This document shows positions 43,722-51,747 of a DNA stretch of 64,000 nucleotides, one piece after another (positions within the stretch are counted from its first letter, which is position 1; each line of letters opens with the position of its first letter). The position numbers and the translations under genes are program-made. This DNA is from Planctomycetota bacterium. Lineage in GTDB: Bacteria; Planctomycetota; UBA1135; GCA-002686595. Below the pieces are notes generated by a model. It made no database searches and was not told where the DNA came from. It worked only from the letters and a program-made list of their open reading frames with translations. Location of the stretch: NCBI GenBank assembly GCA_016795205.1, contig JAEUHZ010000065.1, positions 1 to 64,000 on the forward strand. The letters are read 5' to 3'.

Positions 43722-45710
43722 ATGGCGCACCTCTGCCGCGCGTTCCTCTCCGGCCTGGCCCTGGCCGGCGCGTCCGTTCTCGCCGGGGCGTTGCTCGCCC
43801 CCGAATCCCGCGCACACGGTGGTTCCTATCGTGGGCCGGGGGCCAGCCTGCCGCCGGGCGCGGCGGGGCCCAGCGCGCCGAGCGGACCGGCGACCGGAGG
43901 GCCTGGCTCCGGGGGCGTGAACCCGGCCACAGGCGCCTCGGTTGCCAGCGACCTGACGGGCTGGCCGCTGTGGTGGGGCCTGAACCGCGAGCCGTACCTG
44001 GAACTGCGGGCGGCCCTCGAGCGGGGCGGCGCGGCGCTGGCCACCGGCATCCCGGCGGCGGCGCTCCCGGTGGGACGCAGGCCGAGCGACGCGCAGGTTC
44101 GCGAGCGGATCGCGCCGCTCTTGGTCGCGACGCTGCGCACGGAGCGCAATCCCGACATCGCGACCGCCGCGCTCCTGGCGCTCGCGAAGTGCGGTTCCCG
44201 CTTGGAGTCCGGCGCCCGCGCCGAGGCCGCCGTCGCACTCCGCGCGCGTCTGGCAGACGCGAATCAGGAGGTCTCCGAGACCGCGGCGCTCGCGCTGGGC
44301 CTGCTGGCCCGCACGGCGGATCTGGGGCTGCTCGGCGATCTGCTCGCGGACGCCCCCGCCGGGCGCGAGGCCTGCGGGCGAGCGGCCGTCCCCGTGCGCA
44401 CCCGCGCGTTCGCGGCCTACGCCCTGGGGCTCTCGGCCGAGCGCGTCGCGAACCAGGACTCCCGGCGCTGGGTCGCGCAGCGGCTGCTCGCGGCCGTCGC
44501 GGAACCGCCGGCCGCCTCGCGGGACGTGCCGGTGGCGGCGCTCGTCGCGCTGGGTCTGGTCGAGCTCCCGTCGCCCGCGATGCCGGAAGCCGCCCCGGCC
44601 GTCGAGTCCCCCACCGCGAGCGCCGCGGCGCTCTACGACCACGTCGCCGCGTGGTACGCGGACGCGCGGCGCGATCCGCACGTCCGCGCGTACGCACCGG
44701 TCAGCCTCGCGCGCCTGGCGCTGCGCGCGGGTGAGGCGCGCCGCGCAGGCTGCATCCGGCTCCTGGCCGAGGCGCTGGAGACGGGCTCCAGCGAGCCGCC
44801 GACCGTCCGTCAGAGCGCCGTGCAGGCGCTAGGGCTCGTCGCGAACGGCGGCGGCGAAGCGCACGACGCCCGCGCGCGCGCGCTGCTGCGGCTGGCCTCG
44901 GGAGAAGGTGACCGCCTGGCCCGCAGGTTCGCCTGGATCGCGTTGGCGCGCGTCGGCGCGCGCCCAGGACGCGATGGCCGCGACGCACTGGTCGAATCGC
45001 GCGCGCTGCTCACCGGGCTCCTGGCCCGGGGCTCGACGCCCGAGCGCCCCTGGCTGGCCTTGGCGCTCGGAGTCGGCGAGCGCGCCGCGCGCGCGCGCGG
45101 CGTGGACACCCCGAGCGGGGTGTACGACGCGCTGGAGCGCGCGGTCCGCGAGCACACCAGCCCGACCGAGGCCGGAGCGCACCTGCTGGCCCTCGCGCTG
45201 GCTGGCGCGCCCGCCTCCGGACCCGTGCTGCTCGCGCGCCTCGCTTCCCTTTCGGACGACGAGGTGCGCGCTCACGCGGCGCTCGCGCTGGGGCTCTCGG
45301 GCGTCACGGCGGCGATCGAGCCCCTGCGCCGCGTCGTGCCCGAGGCGCGCTACCGACCGACGCTCCTGCGCGAGGCCTCGATCGCGTTGGGGCTGCTCGG
45401 GGACACGAGCGTCACCTCCGAGCTCGTGCGGATCCTGGAGGACTCGCGCGGGCTGACCGCGCTGGCGGCCGTCGCCACGGCGCTGGGCTACGTGGGCGAC
45501 CGCGGCGCGGTCGAGCCGCTGCTCGCGATCGCGAGCGATGCCGCGCGCGACGCGTCGGCCCGCGCGTTCGCGATCGTCGCCCTGGGGCTCTTGGGAGATC
45601 CGCGGCCGCTGCCCTGGAATACGCCGCTCGCGCTGGACACGAACTGGTGGCTGCCGCCCTCGACGCTCTTCGAGCCGGCTACGGGGACCGGCGTCCTCGA
45701 TCTCCTGTGA
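43722..45710 (+). CDS. Exported HEAT-repeat protein, paralogue of upstream gene
   Basis: This 662-aa protein has the same layout as the one upstream: signal peptide, HGGSYRGPGASLPPG, short Pro/Gly linker, WWGLNREPYLELRAAL, HEAT-like units (ETAALALGLLARTADLGLL; IALGLLGDTSVTSELVRI), the PLPWNT motif and the end GTGVLDLL. It is an old tandem duplicate judging by divergence. Lys is largely replaced by Arg and Ala. Its last 32 bases overlap the end of the convergent small anchored protein gene. Confidence 0.84.
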   Translation: MAHLCRAFLSGLALAGASVLAGALLAPESRAHGGSYRGPGASLPPGAAGPSAPSGPATGGPGSGGVNPATGASVASDLTGWPLWWGLNREPYLELRAALERGGAALATGIPAAALPVGRRPSDAQVRERIAPLLVATLRTERNPDIATAALLALAKCGSRLESGARAEAAVALRARLADANQEVSETAALALGLLARTADLGLLGDLLADAPAGREACGRAAVPVRTRAFAAYALGLSAERVANQDSRRWVAQRLLAAVAEPPAASRDVPVAALVALGLVELPSPAMPEAAPAVESPTASAAALYDHVAAWYADARRDPHVRAYAPVSLARLALRAGEARRAGCIRLLAEALETGSSEPPTVRQSAVQALGLVANGGGEAHDARARALLRLASGEGDRLARRFAWIALARVGARPGRDGRDALVESRALLTGLLARGSTPERPWLALALGVGERAARARGVDTPSGVYDALERAVREHTSPTEAGAHLLALALAGAPASGPVLLARLASLSDDEVRAHAALALGLSGVTAAIEPLRRVVPEARYRPTLLREASIALGLLGDTSVTSELVRILEDSRGLTALAAVATALGYVGDRGAVEPLLAIASDAARDASARAFAIVALGLLGDPRPLPWNTPLALDTNWWLPPSTLFEPATGTGVLDLL

Positions 45711-46191
45711 GCGTGAGGAGCACGGCGCCGACAGTCAGCGCGACGAGCCCCGCTGCCGCGACGCCCCACGCGCGGCGTGCCGCCGCGTCGCGCGCGGACA
45801 GCGCGCGCTCGAGCGCGCCCAGCTCGTCCCAGAGCGCGCGCGCCGTGCTCGCGAGCGCCTCGCCACCGCGATCCGGTCGCGCGTCCAGGGCTTCGAGCGC
45901 GGCGCGCGCGTGCGCCGCGTCGCGCACCGACAGCGCGGCGTAGGCCTCGCGCTCCTCGAGCCAGGGGCTCGTCGCGCCTTCGGTGCGCGCCAGGGCTGCG
46001 GTGCGCAGCGCGCCGTCGAGGTCGCCCGCGTGATGCCGCACGTGGAACACGGCCTGCGCGCGCCGGACCGTGTCGGGCTCGGCCTCGGCGGCGGCCAGCG
46101 CCTCGACGAAGCGCCCCTCGCGGGCCAGGGCGACGGCGCGCTCGAGGTCCGGGCGGGAGGCGGCCAGCGCCAGCGCCAGCTCGGCGATCAC
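45679..46191 (-). CDS. Small C-terminally anchored helical protein
   Basis: This 170-aa protein is made of Ala-rich helices resembling TPR units (ERAVALAREGRFVEALAAAE; LDGALRTAALARTEG). It ends in one transmembrane helix (GVAAAGLVALTVGAVLLTL) with a short basic tail. The start is GTG, overlapping the stop of the spermidine synthase-like gene as GTGA, so the two are coupled. Function is unknown. Its 3-prime end overlaps the convergent HEAT gene by 32 bases. Confidence 0.65.
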   Translation of the reverse strand: MIAELALALAASRPDLERAVALAREGRFVEALAAAEAEPDTVRRAQAVFHVRHHAGDLDGALRTAALARTEGATSPWLEEREAYAALSVRDAAHARAALEALDARPDRGGEALASTARALWDELGALERALSARDAAARRAWGVAAAGLVALTVGAVLLTLTGDRGRRSP

Positions 46192-47774
46192 GGCCTGCTC
46201 CGCGCGGCGCGCTCGACCGAGGCGCGCTGCAGGCTCAGGATCGGATTGCGGTCGTCGTCGAGCGGTGCGCGCTCCGGCACCTCGAACCAGCGCGAGCCGC
46301 CGTCGAGCGCCATCGACGCGGCGAGCCGCGCCAGCGGTCCGGTCGGCGGAGCGAACTGTTCGCTGCGCGGATCCGGTGGCTCGCCCTCGACGCGCGCGAA
46401 GAGCGCGACGTTGCGGGAGAACGGCACGCGCACCGCCAAGACGCGGCGCTCGAACCCCTTGGCCATCGTCCTGGCGAGCGCCTCGAGCACGGGATCGTCG
46501 AGCCCGAACGCGCCGACGTTCGCCACGAGGATCCCGTCGCTCGCGAGGCAACGTGCTGCCTCCGCGAAGAACTCGACCGAGGCCAGTTGGGGCGGGATCT
46601 CGACCTGGTTCTGGTAGGCGTCGAGCACGAGCAGGTCGAAGCGCTGCGGTACGAAGCGCAGCGCAGCGCGACCGTCGACGCCGGCCGCCACGATCCGGTC
46701 CGCGCGGCTTGCGCCGGGGAGGTCCATCCAGCGCCGTCCGAGCTCGACGACGCCCGGGTCGATCTCGACGCCGGTCGACTCGAACTCCACCCCGGGGGGC
46801 AGGGCGCCTTCGAGCACGCGCCAAGCCGTGCCTGCCCCCAAGCCCAGCACGAGCACCCGCCAGGCTCCCGGCGGCCGCCCCCACCAGGCCGGCAGCGCGA
46901 ACGCGTTGTAGTAGTAGCCCGCGGGCAGAGGTCCCGGCTCAGGCTGCCACACGGACTGGAACGAGCCGAGGCTCTCATTGACCTCCAGTCGTCGCATCCG
47001 CTCCGGACCGTCGCCGCTCTCGACGACGCGCGCGGACTGGAGCAGGGTCTCCCGACTCTCGAGCAGGCGCACGCCCGCGGGGAGCGCCGGTGCCGAGGTG
47101 CGCGAGGCCCAGAGCGCGGCGCCGACGAGCGCGAGGCCCGCGAGCGCCGGGGCACGGGCGCGCGTGGCGACGAGGAACGGCAGCCCCAAGCCCGCCAGTG
47201 CCGCGCCCGCCCCCAGGTAGGTCGCGCTGAGCCCCGCTTCGGGCACGAACACATACGTCGTTCCGAACGTGCCGAGCAGGCTGCCCAAGGTCGAGGCGGC
47301 CAGCACGCGTCCGGTCGCCGCGCCAGCCGTCGCGCGGCCGCCGCGCTCGAGAGCTTCGGCGACCAAGGGGGCGATCGTCCCGAGCAGGAAGGCGGGCGGC
47401 GCGAACAGCAGGAGCGCCGACGCCAGGCTGCCGGAGGCCAGGGCCGGTCCGGCTTCCTCGAGCGTGAGGCCGTCCGGCAGGAACAGCCGCGCGACGGGTC
47501 GCGCCAGCCAGGGCAGCCAGGCCGAGGCCGCGCCAGCCGCGACCAGCAGCAGTCCGAGCAGGCGGCGCGGGTCCGGTGCGGCGCTGACTCGGGCTCCCGC
47601 CAGGTAGCCCAGGGACAGCGCCGCCAGGACCACGCCGATCACGTTGGTCCACACGGCGCTGCTCGTCCCGTACCACGGCGCGAGCAGGCGCACGGCCGCG
47701 AGCTCGACGGTCATCGTCGCGGCGCCAGCCGCGAACGCCACGAACACGAGCGGGAACGACGAGCGTCCGGCCAC
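46188..47774 (-). CDS. Membrane-fused spermidine synthase-like protein
   Basis: This 528-aa protein has about eight transmembrane helices in its N-terminal half (VELAAVRLLAPWYGTS at the start of the first loop). The C-terminal half is a methyltransferase-fold domain of the spermidine synthase type: VLVLGLGAGTAWRVLEG, TGVEIDPGVVELGRRW and LLVLDAYQNQVEIPPQLAS. Similar fused proteins are widespread, but whether they make polyamines is not known. The start is GTG. It lies 25 bases after the degenerate hydrolase gene and is coupled to the small anchored protein gene. Confidence 0.82.
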   Translation of the reverse strand: MAGRSSFPLVFVAFAAGAATMTVELAAVRLLAPWYGTSSAVWTNVIGVVLAALSLGYLAGARVSAAPDPRRLLGLLLVAAGAASAWLPWLARPVARLFLPDGLTLEEAGPALASGSLASALLLFAPPAFLLGTIAPLVAEALERGGRATAGAATGRVLAASTLGSLLGTFGTTYVFVPEAGLSATYLGAGAALAGLGLPFLVATRARAPALAGLALVGAALWASRTSAPALPAGVRLLESRETLLQSARVVESGDGPERMRRLEVNESLGSFQSVWQPEPGPLPAGYYYNAFALPAWWGRPPGAWRVLVLGLGAGTAWRVLEGALPPGVEFESTGVEIDPGVVELGRRWMDLPGASRADRIVAAGVDGRAALRFVPQRFDLLVLDAYQNQVEIPPQLASVEFFAEAARCLASDGILVANVGAFGLDDPVLEALARTMAKGFERRVLAVRVPFSRNVALFARVEGEPPDPRSEQFAPPTGPLARLAASMALDGGSRWFEVPERAPLDDDRNPILSLQRASVERAARSRP

Positions 47775-47799
47775 GTTGCGTCCCGGCCCGGGTCCCGGG

Positions 47800-49068
47800 T
47801 CAGGGGCTCTTGGGCTTGGGCTTCGGCGGCAGGTCGAAGTCCATGCTCGCGACGTAGAACTTGCCCGGGTCCGAGCGCGAGTTGAGCACGAGGTCGAGCG
47901 TGCGCTGCAGGCTGCGCGGCACGGTGCGCTCGTTCGCGGTGCCGTTCGCGACGACCTTGACCGGCTTGTCGAGGTCGAGCAGCACGTCGTTGAAGTACAA
48001 GGTGAAGCGCGGCACGCCCTCCCCCTCGACCGTGACCGTGTTCGTGGCCCGATCGATCTTGGCCTTGACGTGCATGCCCTGCGCGTCGCTGGGTCGCACC
48101 TCGATCCAGTACGAGCGGTTGGGCGTCGGCGCGCCGACGAACAGCACGACCTCGGCCGGGTTCGAGGCGCGCGGATGCGATTGGATCCAAGACCACGCGT
48201 CCGCCTCCTTCCCCTCGGGCTGGACCGTGGCGTTGTCGTAGCCCAGCGTCTTGAGCTTCTCGGCCAGCTCGTTCGCCCGGGCGCCCGCGCCGGTGAAGTA
48301 CGTGGGCAGGTTGCGCAGGTTCTCGGCCACCACCTCGCCGGTGTCACCCGCGCGGCCGATCACGCCCGCGAAGCGGTCCGGGAAGTTCGCGCCGTACGCC
48401 ACCGCCAGCTCCACGCCGCGCCCGCGGCCGGCCAGGTACACGCGGTCGAAGTCCACGGCGTAGCGCCGGATCGCGTGGCTGTAGGACCAAGCCACGTTCC
48501 CCATGCCCGTCTCCTTGGTCGAGGTGATCGCCTCCAAGAGCGAGGCCGCGTCGGAGGGCTGCGGCACGGAGAACAGGATGGCCCCCTCGCGCACCTGGGA
48601 ATCCGTCCAGTCCTCGGTCAGGTGGTCCGAGGGCTTCTGCCCCGAGTCCGCGATGCACAGGATGAGCGGATAGCTCTTGCGCGCGTCGTACTTCGCCGGG
48701 ATCCACACGGCATACGAGAGCTTGGTCTTCTTGTCCCAGTAGGCCTCGGTCGTGAGGCTGTCGACCTTGCCCTTGGCGACGCTGCCCTTGCGGTCGTCGC
48801 TGAAGGCGGCCCACAGTGCGCGGCCCATCTCCGCCGGCAGGGAGAGCGGCTCGCGCTTGATGCGCTTGCCGACCTTCTCGAGCTCCTTGTTCACCTCGTC
48901 GAAGGCCTTGTCGATGCCCTCGGCCTTGACGCGGGCCTGGACGTAGCTCGCGAGCTTCTTGCCCACGCCGTCGACTTCGGCGGGCTTCAGGAGCTCCTCA
49001 CCCTGGAGCGCGAACGCCGGCGCGGAGAGGACGAGGGCAGCCAAGGCGGTCAGCGTCGTGCGGGTCAT
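47800..49068 (-). CDS. Exported hydrolase-like protein, nucleophile lost
   Basis: This 422-aa protein has a signal peptide (MTRTTLTALAALVLSAPAFA). The middle has an alpha/beta-hydrolase or PHB-depolymerase-like core: LSYAVWIPAKYDARKSYPLILCIADSG and, at the nucleophile elbow, VYLAGRGRGVELAVAYGANF. Family members have GxSxG here; this one reads GRGRG, so the catalytic Ser is missing. A C-terminal beta-rich part (YFNDVLLDLDKPVKVVANG) and a Pro/Lys tail follow. It is therefore probably a binding protein and not an enzyme. It is part of the minus-strand gene run from the Nudix gene. Confidence 0.75.
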   Translation of the reverse strand: MTRTTLTALAALVLSAPAFALQGEELLKPAEVDGVGKKLASYVQARVKAEGIDKAFDEVNKELEKVGKRIKREPLSLPAEMGRALWAAFSDDRKGSVAKGKVDSLTTEAYWDKKTKLSYAVWIPAKYDARKSYPLILCIADSGQKPSDHLTEDWTDSQVREGAILFSVPQPSDAASLLEAITSTKETGMGNVAWSYSHAIRRYAVDFDRVYLAGRGRGVELAVAYGANFPDRFAGVIGRAGDTGEVVAENLRNLPTYFTGAGARANELAEKLKTLGYDNATVQPEGKEADAWSWIQSHPRASNPAEVVLFVGAPTPNRSYWIEVRPSDAQGMHVKAKIDRATNTVTVEGEGVPRFTLYFNDVLLDLDKPVKVVANGTANERTVPRSLQRTLDLVLNSRSDPGKFYVASMDFDLPPKPKPKSP

Positions 49069-49103
49069 GGTTCTTCCGTGTAGCGGCCAGGAGGGGGCGG
49101 GTT

Positions 49104-50072
49104 TCAGCGTACCGGAAGGTTCGCCGGGCTTTCAGCCGGATCGGCGGCCAGGCGCGGGATTCCATCCACGACGGCCAGCGCCCACAGCGCGCGCAGGCTG
49201 TCGGGCACGCCAGGTTCGGCGACGAAGCCCCGCAGGAACACCCGTGCTCGGTCCGCCTCGCCGCGCTCCAGGAGCAGCCGCGCAGCGAGCGTCGCGGCGT
49301 CCGCGGAACCCGCGGCGGCCGCGGCCCCCAGGTCGACGCGCGCGCCGAGCTCGTCGCCCGCGGCGAGCCGCAGCCGCGCGCGGGCGACGCGCAGGAGTGC
49401 CTCGTCCGCGAGGTCCACAGCGCTGGCGAGGCGCGCGGCGAGGCGCGGCTCGAACTCCGCGGCACGACCGGCCTGCGCCGCGGCCCAAGCCGCGAGCGCG
49501 CAGCGGGCCGGGCCGGGATCGAGCTCGTCGAGGCGGCCCGCGAGGTCCGCCGCACCGCCGGGGTTCGCGGCTGCGAGCTCGGAGCGGACCTGCTGGTCCG
49601 CGGCCGCCAGGCGTGCGGCGCGGTCGGGCGCGCCGGCCTCGTCGAGCGCGCGCAGCATGGCCTCGACGCGCAACGGACCGGGACCGAGCGCCCGCGCGGC
49701 GAACCACGGCTCGTGTCCCAACCAGGAAAAGCCGGCGCGCGGTGGATCGAGCGCCTCCGGGGCGCCGCCGCGCAGCCGGTCGAGATGCCACTGGAGGAGT
49801 CGCGTCCGGAACAGGTCGTCCGCGTCCGAGCGCGACAGGGCCACGATGCGCCGCTCTTGGGCCAGATCGGTCAGCGCGTAGACGCGGCGCACCCAGGTCG
49901 AGCTCGACCAGCGGCGCACGGCGCGGTCGACACGGTCCAACTCACTCCAGGTGCGCGTCCAGAACGCCTGGTCCTCCGCCGCGGGGACGCGCCCGTCCTG
50001 GGCCGCGGCGGGCGGCGCCGCTGGCGCTGCCCGCGCTGCGGAGCCCAGCCCGAGCGCCAGCGTCAGGATCAG
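49104..50072 (-). CDS. Exported helical-repeat protein, possible CTG start
   Basis: This about 322-aa protein has an apparent signal peptide (ILTLALGLGSAARAAPAAPP) and then helical, Ala-rich repeats resembling TPR arrays. No ATG or GTG fits the signal peptide. CTG at 50072 overlaps the purM stop as CTGA, like the GTGA overlaps elsewhere in the window, so it is the most likely start. Function is unknown. The gene is followed after 35 bases by the hydrolase-like gene. Confidence 0.6.
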   Translation of the reverse strand: MILTLALGLGSAARAAPAAPPAAAQDGRVPAAEDQAFWTRTWSELDRVDRAVRRWSSSTWVRRVYALTDLAQERRIVALSRSDADDLFRTRLLQWHLDRLRGGAPEALDPPRAGFSWLGHEPWFAARALGPGPLRVEAMLRALDEAGAPDRAARLAAADQQVRSELAAANPGGAADLAGRLDELDPGPARCALAAWAAAQAGRAAEFEPRLAARLASAVDLADEALLRVARARLRLAAGDELGARVDLGAAAAAGSADAATLAARLLLERGEADRARVFLRGFVAEPGVPDSLRALWALAVVDGIPRLAADPAESPANLPVR

Positions 50073-51124
50073 CGCGTCCAGCGCACGACCCCTTCCGCGC
50101 CGGACCGCGCGCGGGTCCGTCCGATGACGAGCCCCTCCTCGCCGCGCGCGGCCAGGCTCGCGAGCACCGCTTGGAGCTCGCGCTCCTCGACGAAGGCGAC
50201 CATCCCGATCCCCATGTTGAAGACCTGGTAGGACTCCTCGGGGTCGACGCCGCCCTGCGCGCACAGGAAGCGGAACAGCGGCGGCGGAGTCCAGCTCGCG
50301 CGATCGATCCAGGCGTCGCACGCTCCGAGCACGCGCGGCACGTTGTCGACCAGCCCGCCGCCCGTGATGTGCGCCAGGGCCTGGACCTGGTCGCGCTCCA
50401 GGAGCGGCCAGACCAAGGGCAGATAGTTCTTGTGCACGGCCAGGAGCGCCTCGCCCACGCTCTGGCCGCCCAACTCGCGCGGGCGGTCGTCGATGCGGAG
50501 GCCCAGCTCCTCGAACAGCACGCGGCGCGCCAGCGAGTAGCCATTCGTGTGCAGGCCCGACGACGAGAGGCCCACGAGCACCTGTCCGGGCCGCACGCGC
50601 GAGCCGTCGAGCAGCTTCTCGCGCCGCACCGCGCCCACGATCGTGCCCGCGAGATCGAAGTCGCCCGGCGCGTACAGGCCCGGCATCTCGGCCGTCTCCC
50701 CGCCCAAGAGCGCGAGCCCTGCGTCGCGGCAGGCCTCGGCGCAGCCGCGGATCAGGTCCGAGACCATCGGCGGGTCCATCTTCCCCACCGCGATGTAGTC
50801 CAGGAAGAACAGCGGCCAGGCGCCCTGCACCAGGATGTCCCCGATGCAGTGGTGGACGATGTCGCGCCCCACGGTGTCGTAGACCCGGGCGCGCTTGGCC
50901 ACGTCGAGCTTGGTGCCGACGCCATCCGTGCTGGCGACCAGCAGCGCGTCGCGGAAGCCCATCTTCGCCGGATCGAACAGTCCGCCAAACAGTCCCACGT
51001 CACCCACGACGCCGGGCGTGAACGTGCTGCGGATCGCGGCCGTCGCGCGCTCGACCGCGTCGTACTTCTTGTCGATGTCGACGCCCGCCTGGGCGTAGCG
51101 CGAGACCTTCGTCGTGGACGTCAT
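50069..51124 (-). CDS. purM: Phosphoribosylformylglycinamidine cyclo-ligase
   Basis: PurM closes the imidazole ring in purine synthesis using ATP. The 351-aa protein has YAQAGVDIDKKYDAVERATAAI at the start (ends apart), LVASTDGVGTKLDVAK, the GGETAEMPGLY motif and the LVGLSSSGLHTNGYSLAR segment. The ITGGGLVDNVPRVL segment is also present. The start is ATG at 51124; an upstream ATG at 51151 adds nine unlikely residues. It is 13 bases after the Nudix gene. Confidence 0.95.
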   Translation of the reverse strand: MTSTTKVSRYAQAGVDIDKKYDAVERATAAIRSTFTPGVVGDVGLFGGLFDPAKMGFRDALLVASTDGVGTKLDVAKRARVYDTVGRDIVHHCIGDILVQGAWPLFFLDYIAVGKMDPPMVSDLIRGCAEACRDAGLALLGGETAEMPGLYAPGDFDLAGTIVGAVRREKLLDGSRVRPGQVLVGLSSSGLHTNGYSLARRVLFEELGLRIDDRPRELGGQSVGEALLAVHKNYLPLVWPLLERDQVQALAHITGGGLVDNVPRVLGACDAWIDRASWTPPPLFRFLCAQGGVDPEESYQVFNMGIGMVAFVEERELQAVLASLAARGEEGLVIGRTRARSGAEGVVRWTR

Positions 51125-51137
51125 GGTCCGAGGGAGC

Positions 51138-51641
51138 CTACCGGCGGCCACGGAGCCGCTCCAGGAAGCGCGGACCGTTCTCGAAGGCCAGGTCGGCCGG
51201 CAACGCGTCGAGGCGGAACCAGGCCGCCTCGAGCACGTCCGCGCCGCCGCGCAGCAGGCCGCCCACGGGCCGGCAGAGGAACAGCGCCAGGTTCACCGAG
51301 CGCCGCCGGCCGGGGACGAAGGCCAGCTCCAGGAGCTCCCCGACCTCGACTTCGAGACCGGACTCCTCGCGGACCTCGCGCGCCGCGGCCTCGGCGGGCG
51401 TCTCGTCGTGCTCCTGGAAGCCGGCGGGCAGGGCCCAGGCGCCACGCCCGGGTTCCAAGGCACGACGCACGAGCACCACCGAGCCGCGCCCGTCGAGCAC
51501 GACGCCGCCCGCCACGGGTGCCGGGTTCTCGTAGTGGACGAAGGTGCAGGTCGCGCAGCGCGCGCGCTCACGCCCCTCGACGAGGCCGCGTACGAGGCGC
51601 GCGCCACAGGCTGGGCAGTGCTGGACGATCCAGGCGGACAA
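51138..51641 (-). CDS. Nudix hydrolase with N-terminal zinc ribbon
   Basis: This 167-aa protein has a Cys4 zinc ribbon (CPACGARL...ARCATCTFVHY) followed by a Nudix domain. The Nudix box is complete: GFQEHDETPAEAAAREVREE with SGL after it, giving G-x5-E-x7-REVxEExGL. It cleaves a nucleoside diphosphate linked to another group; the substrate is unknown. The zinc ribbon resembles NudC-type NAD(H) pyrophosphatases, but the protein is shorter. The start is taken as TTG at 51641. It heads the minus-strand run and is divergent from dxr. Confidence 0.82.
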   Translation of the reverse strand: MSAWIVQHCPACGARLVRGLVEGRERARCATCTFVHYENPAPVAGGVVLDGRGSVVLVRRALEPGRGAWALPAGFQEHDETPAEAAAREVREESGLEVEVGELLELAFVPGRRRSVNLALFLCRPVGGLLRGGADVLEAAWFRLDALPADLAFENGPRFLERLRGRR

Positions 51642-51677
51642 GGGCGTCGCGGGCCTGTTCCGGGGCCCGGCCGGCCC

Positions 51678-51683
51678 TAGACT
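51678..51683 (+). promoter_or_regulatory. Likely -10 element before dxr
   Basis: TAGACT, identical to the -10 elements of recA and ssrA, lies 64 bases before dxr. The -35 region (around 51655-51660, CTGTTC) is weak. Confidence 0.4.
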
Positions 51684-51747
51684 AGACCGGCGGCGCCCGG
51701 CCGGCGAGCCGCCGCGCGGGCGTCGCCAGACGCCACCCCCGCACCGC

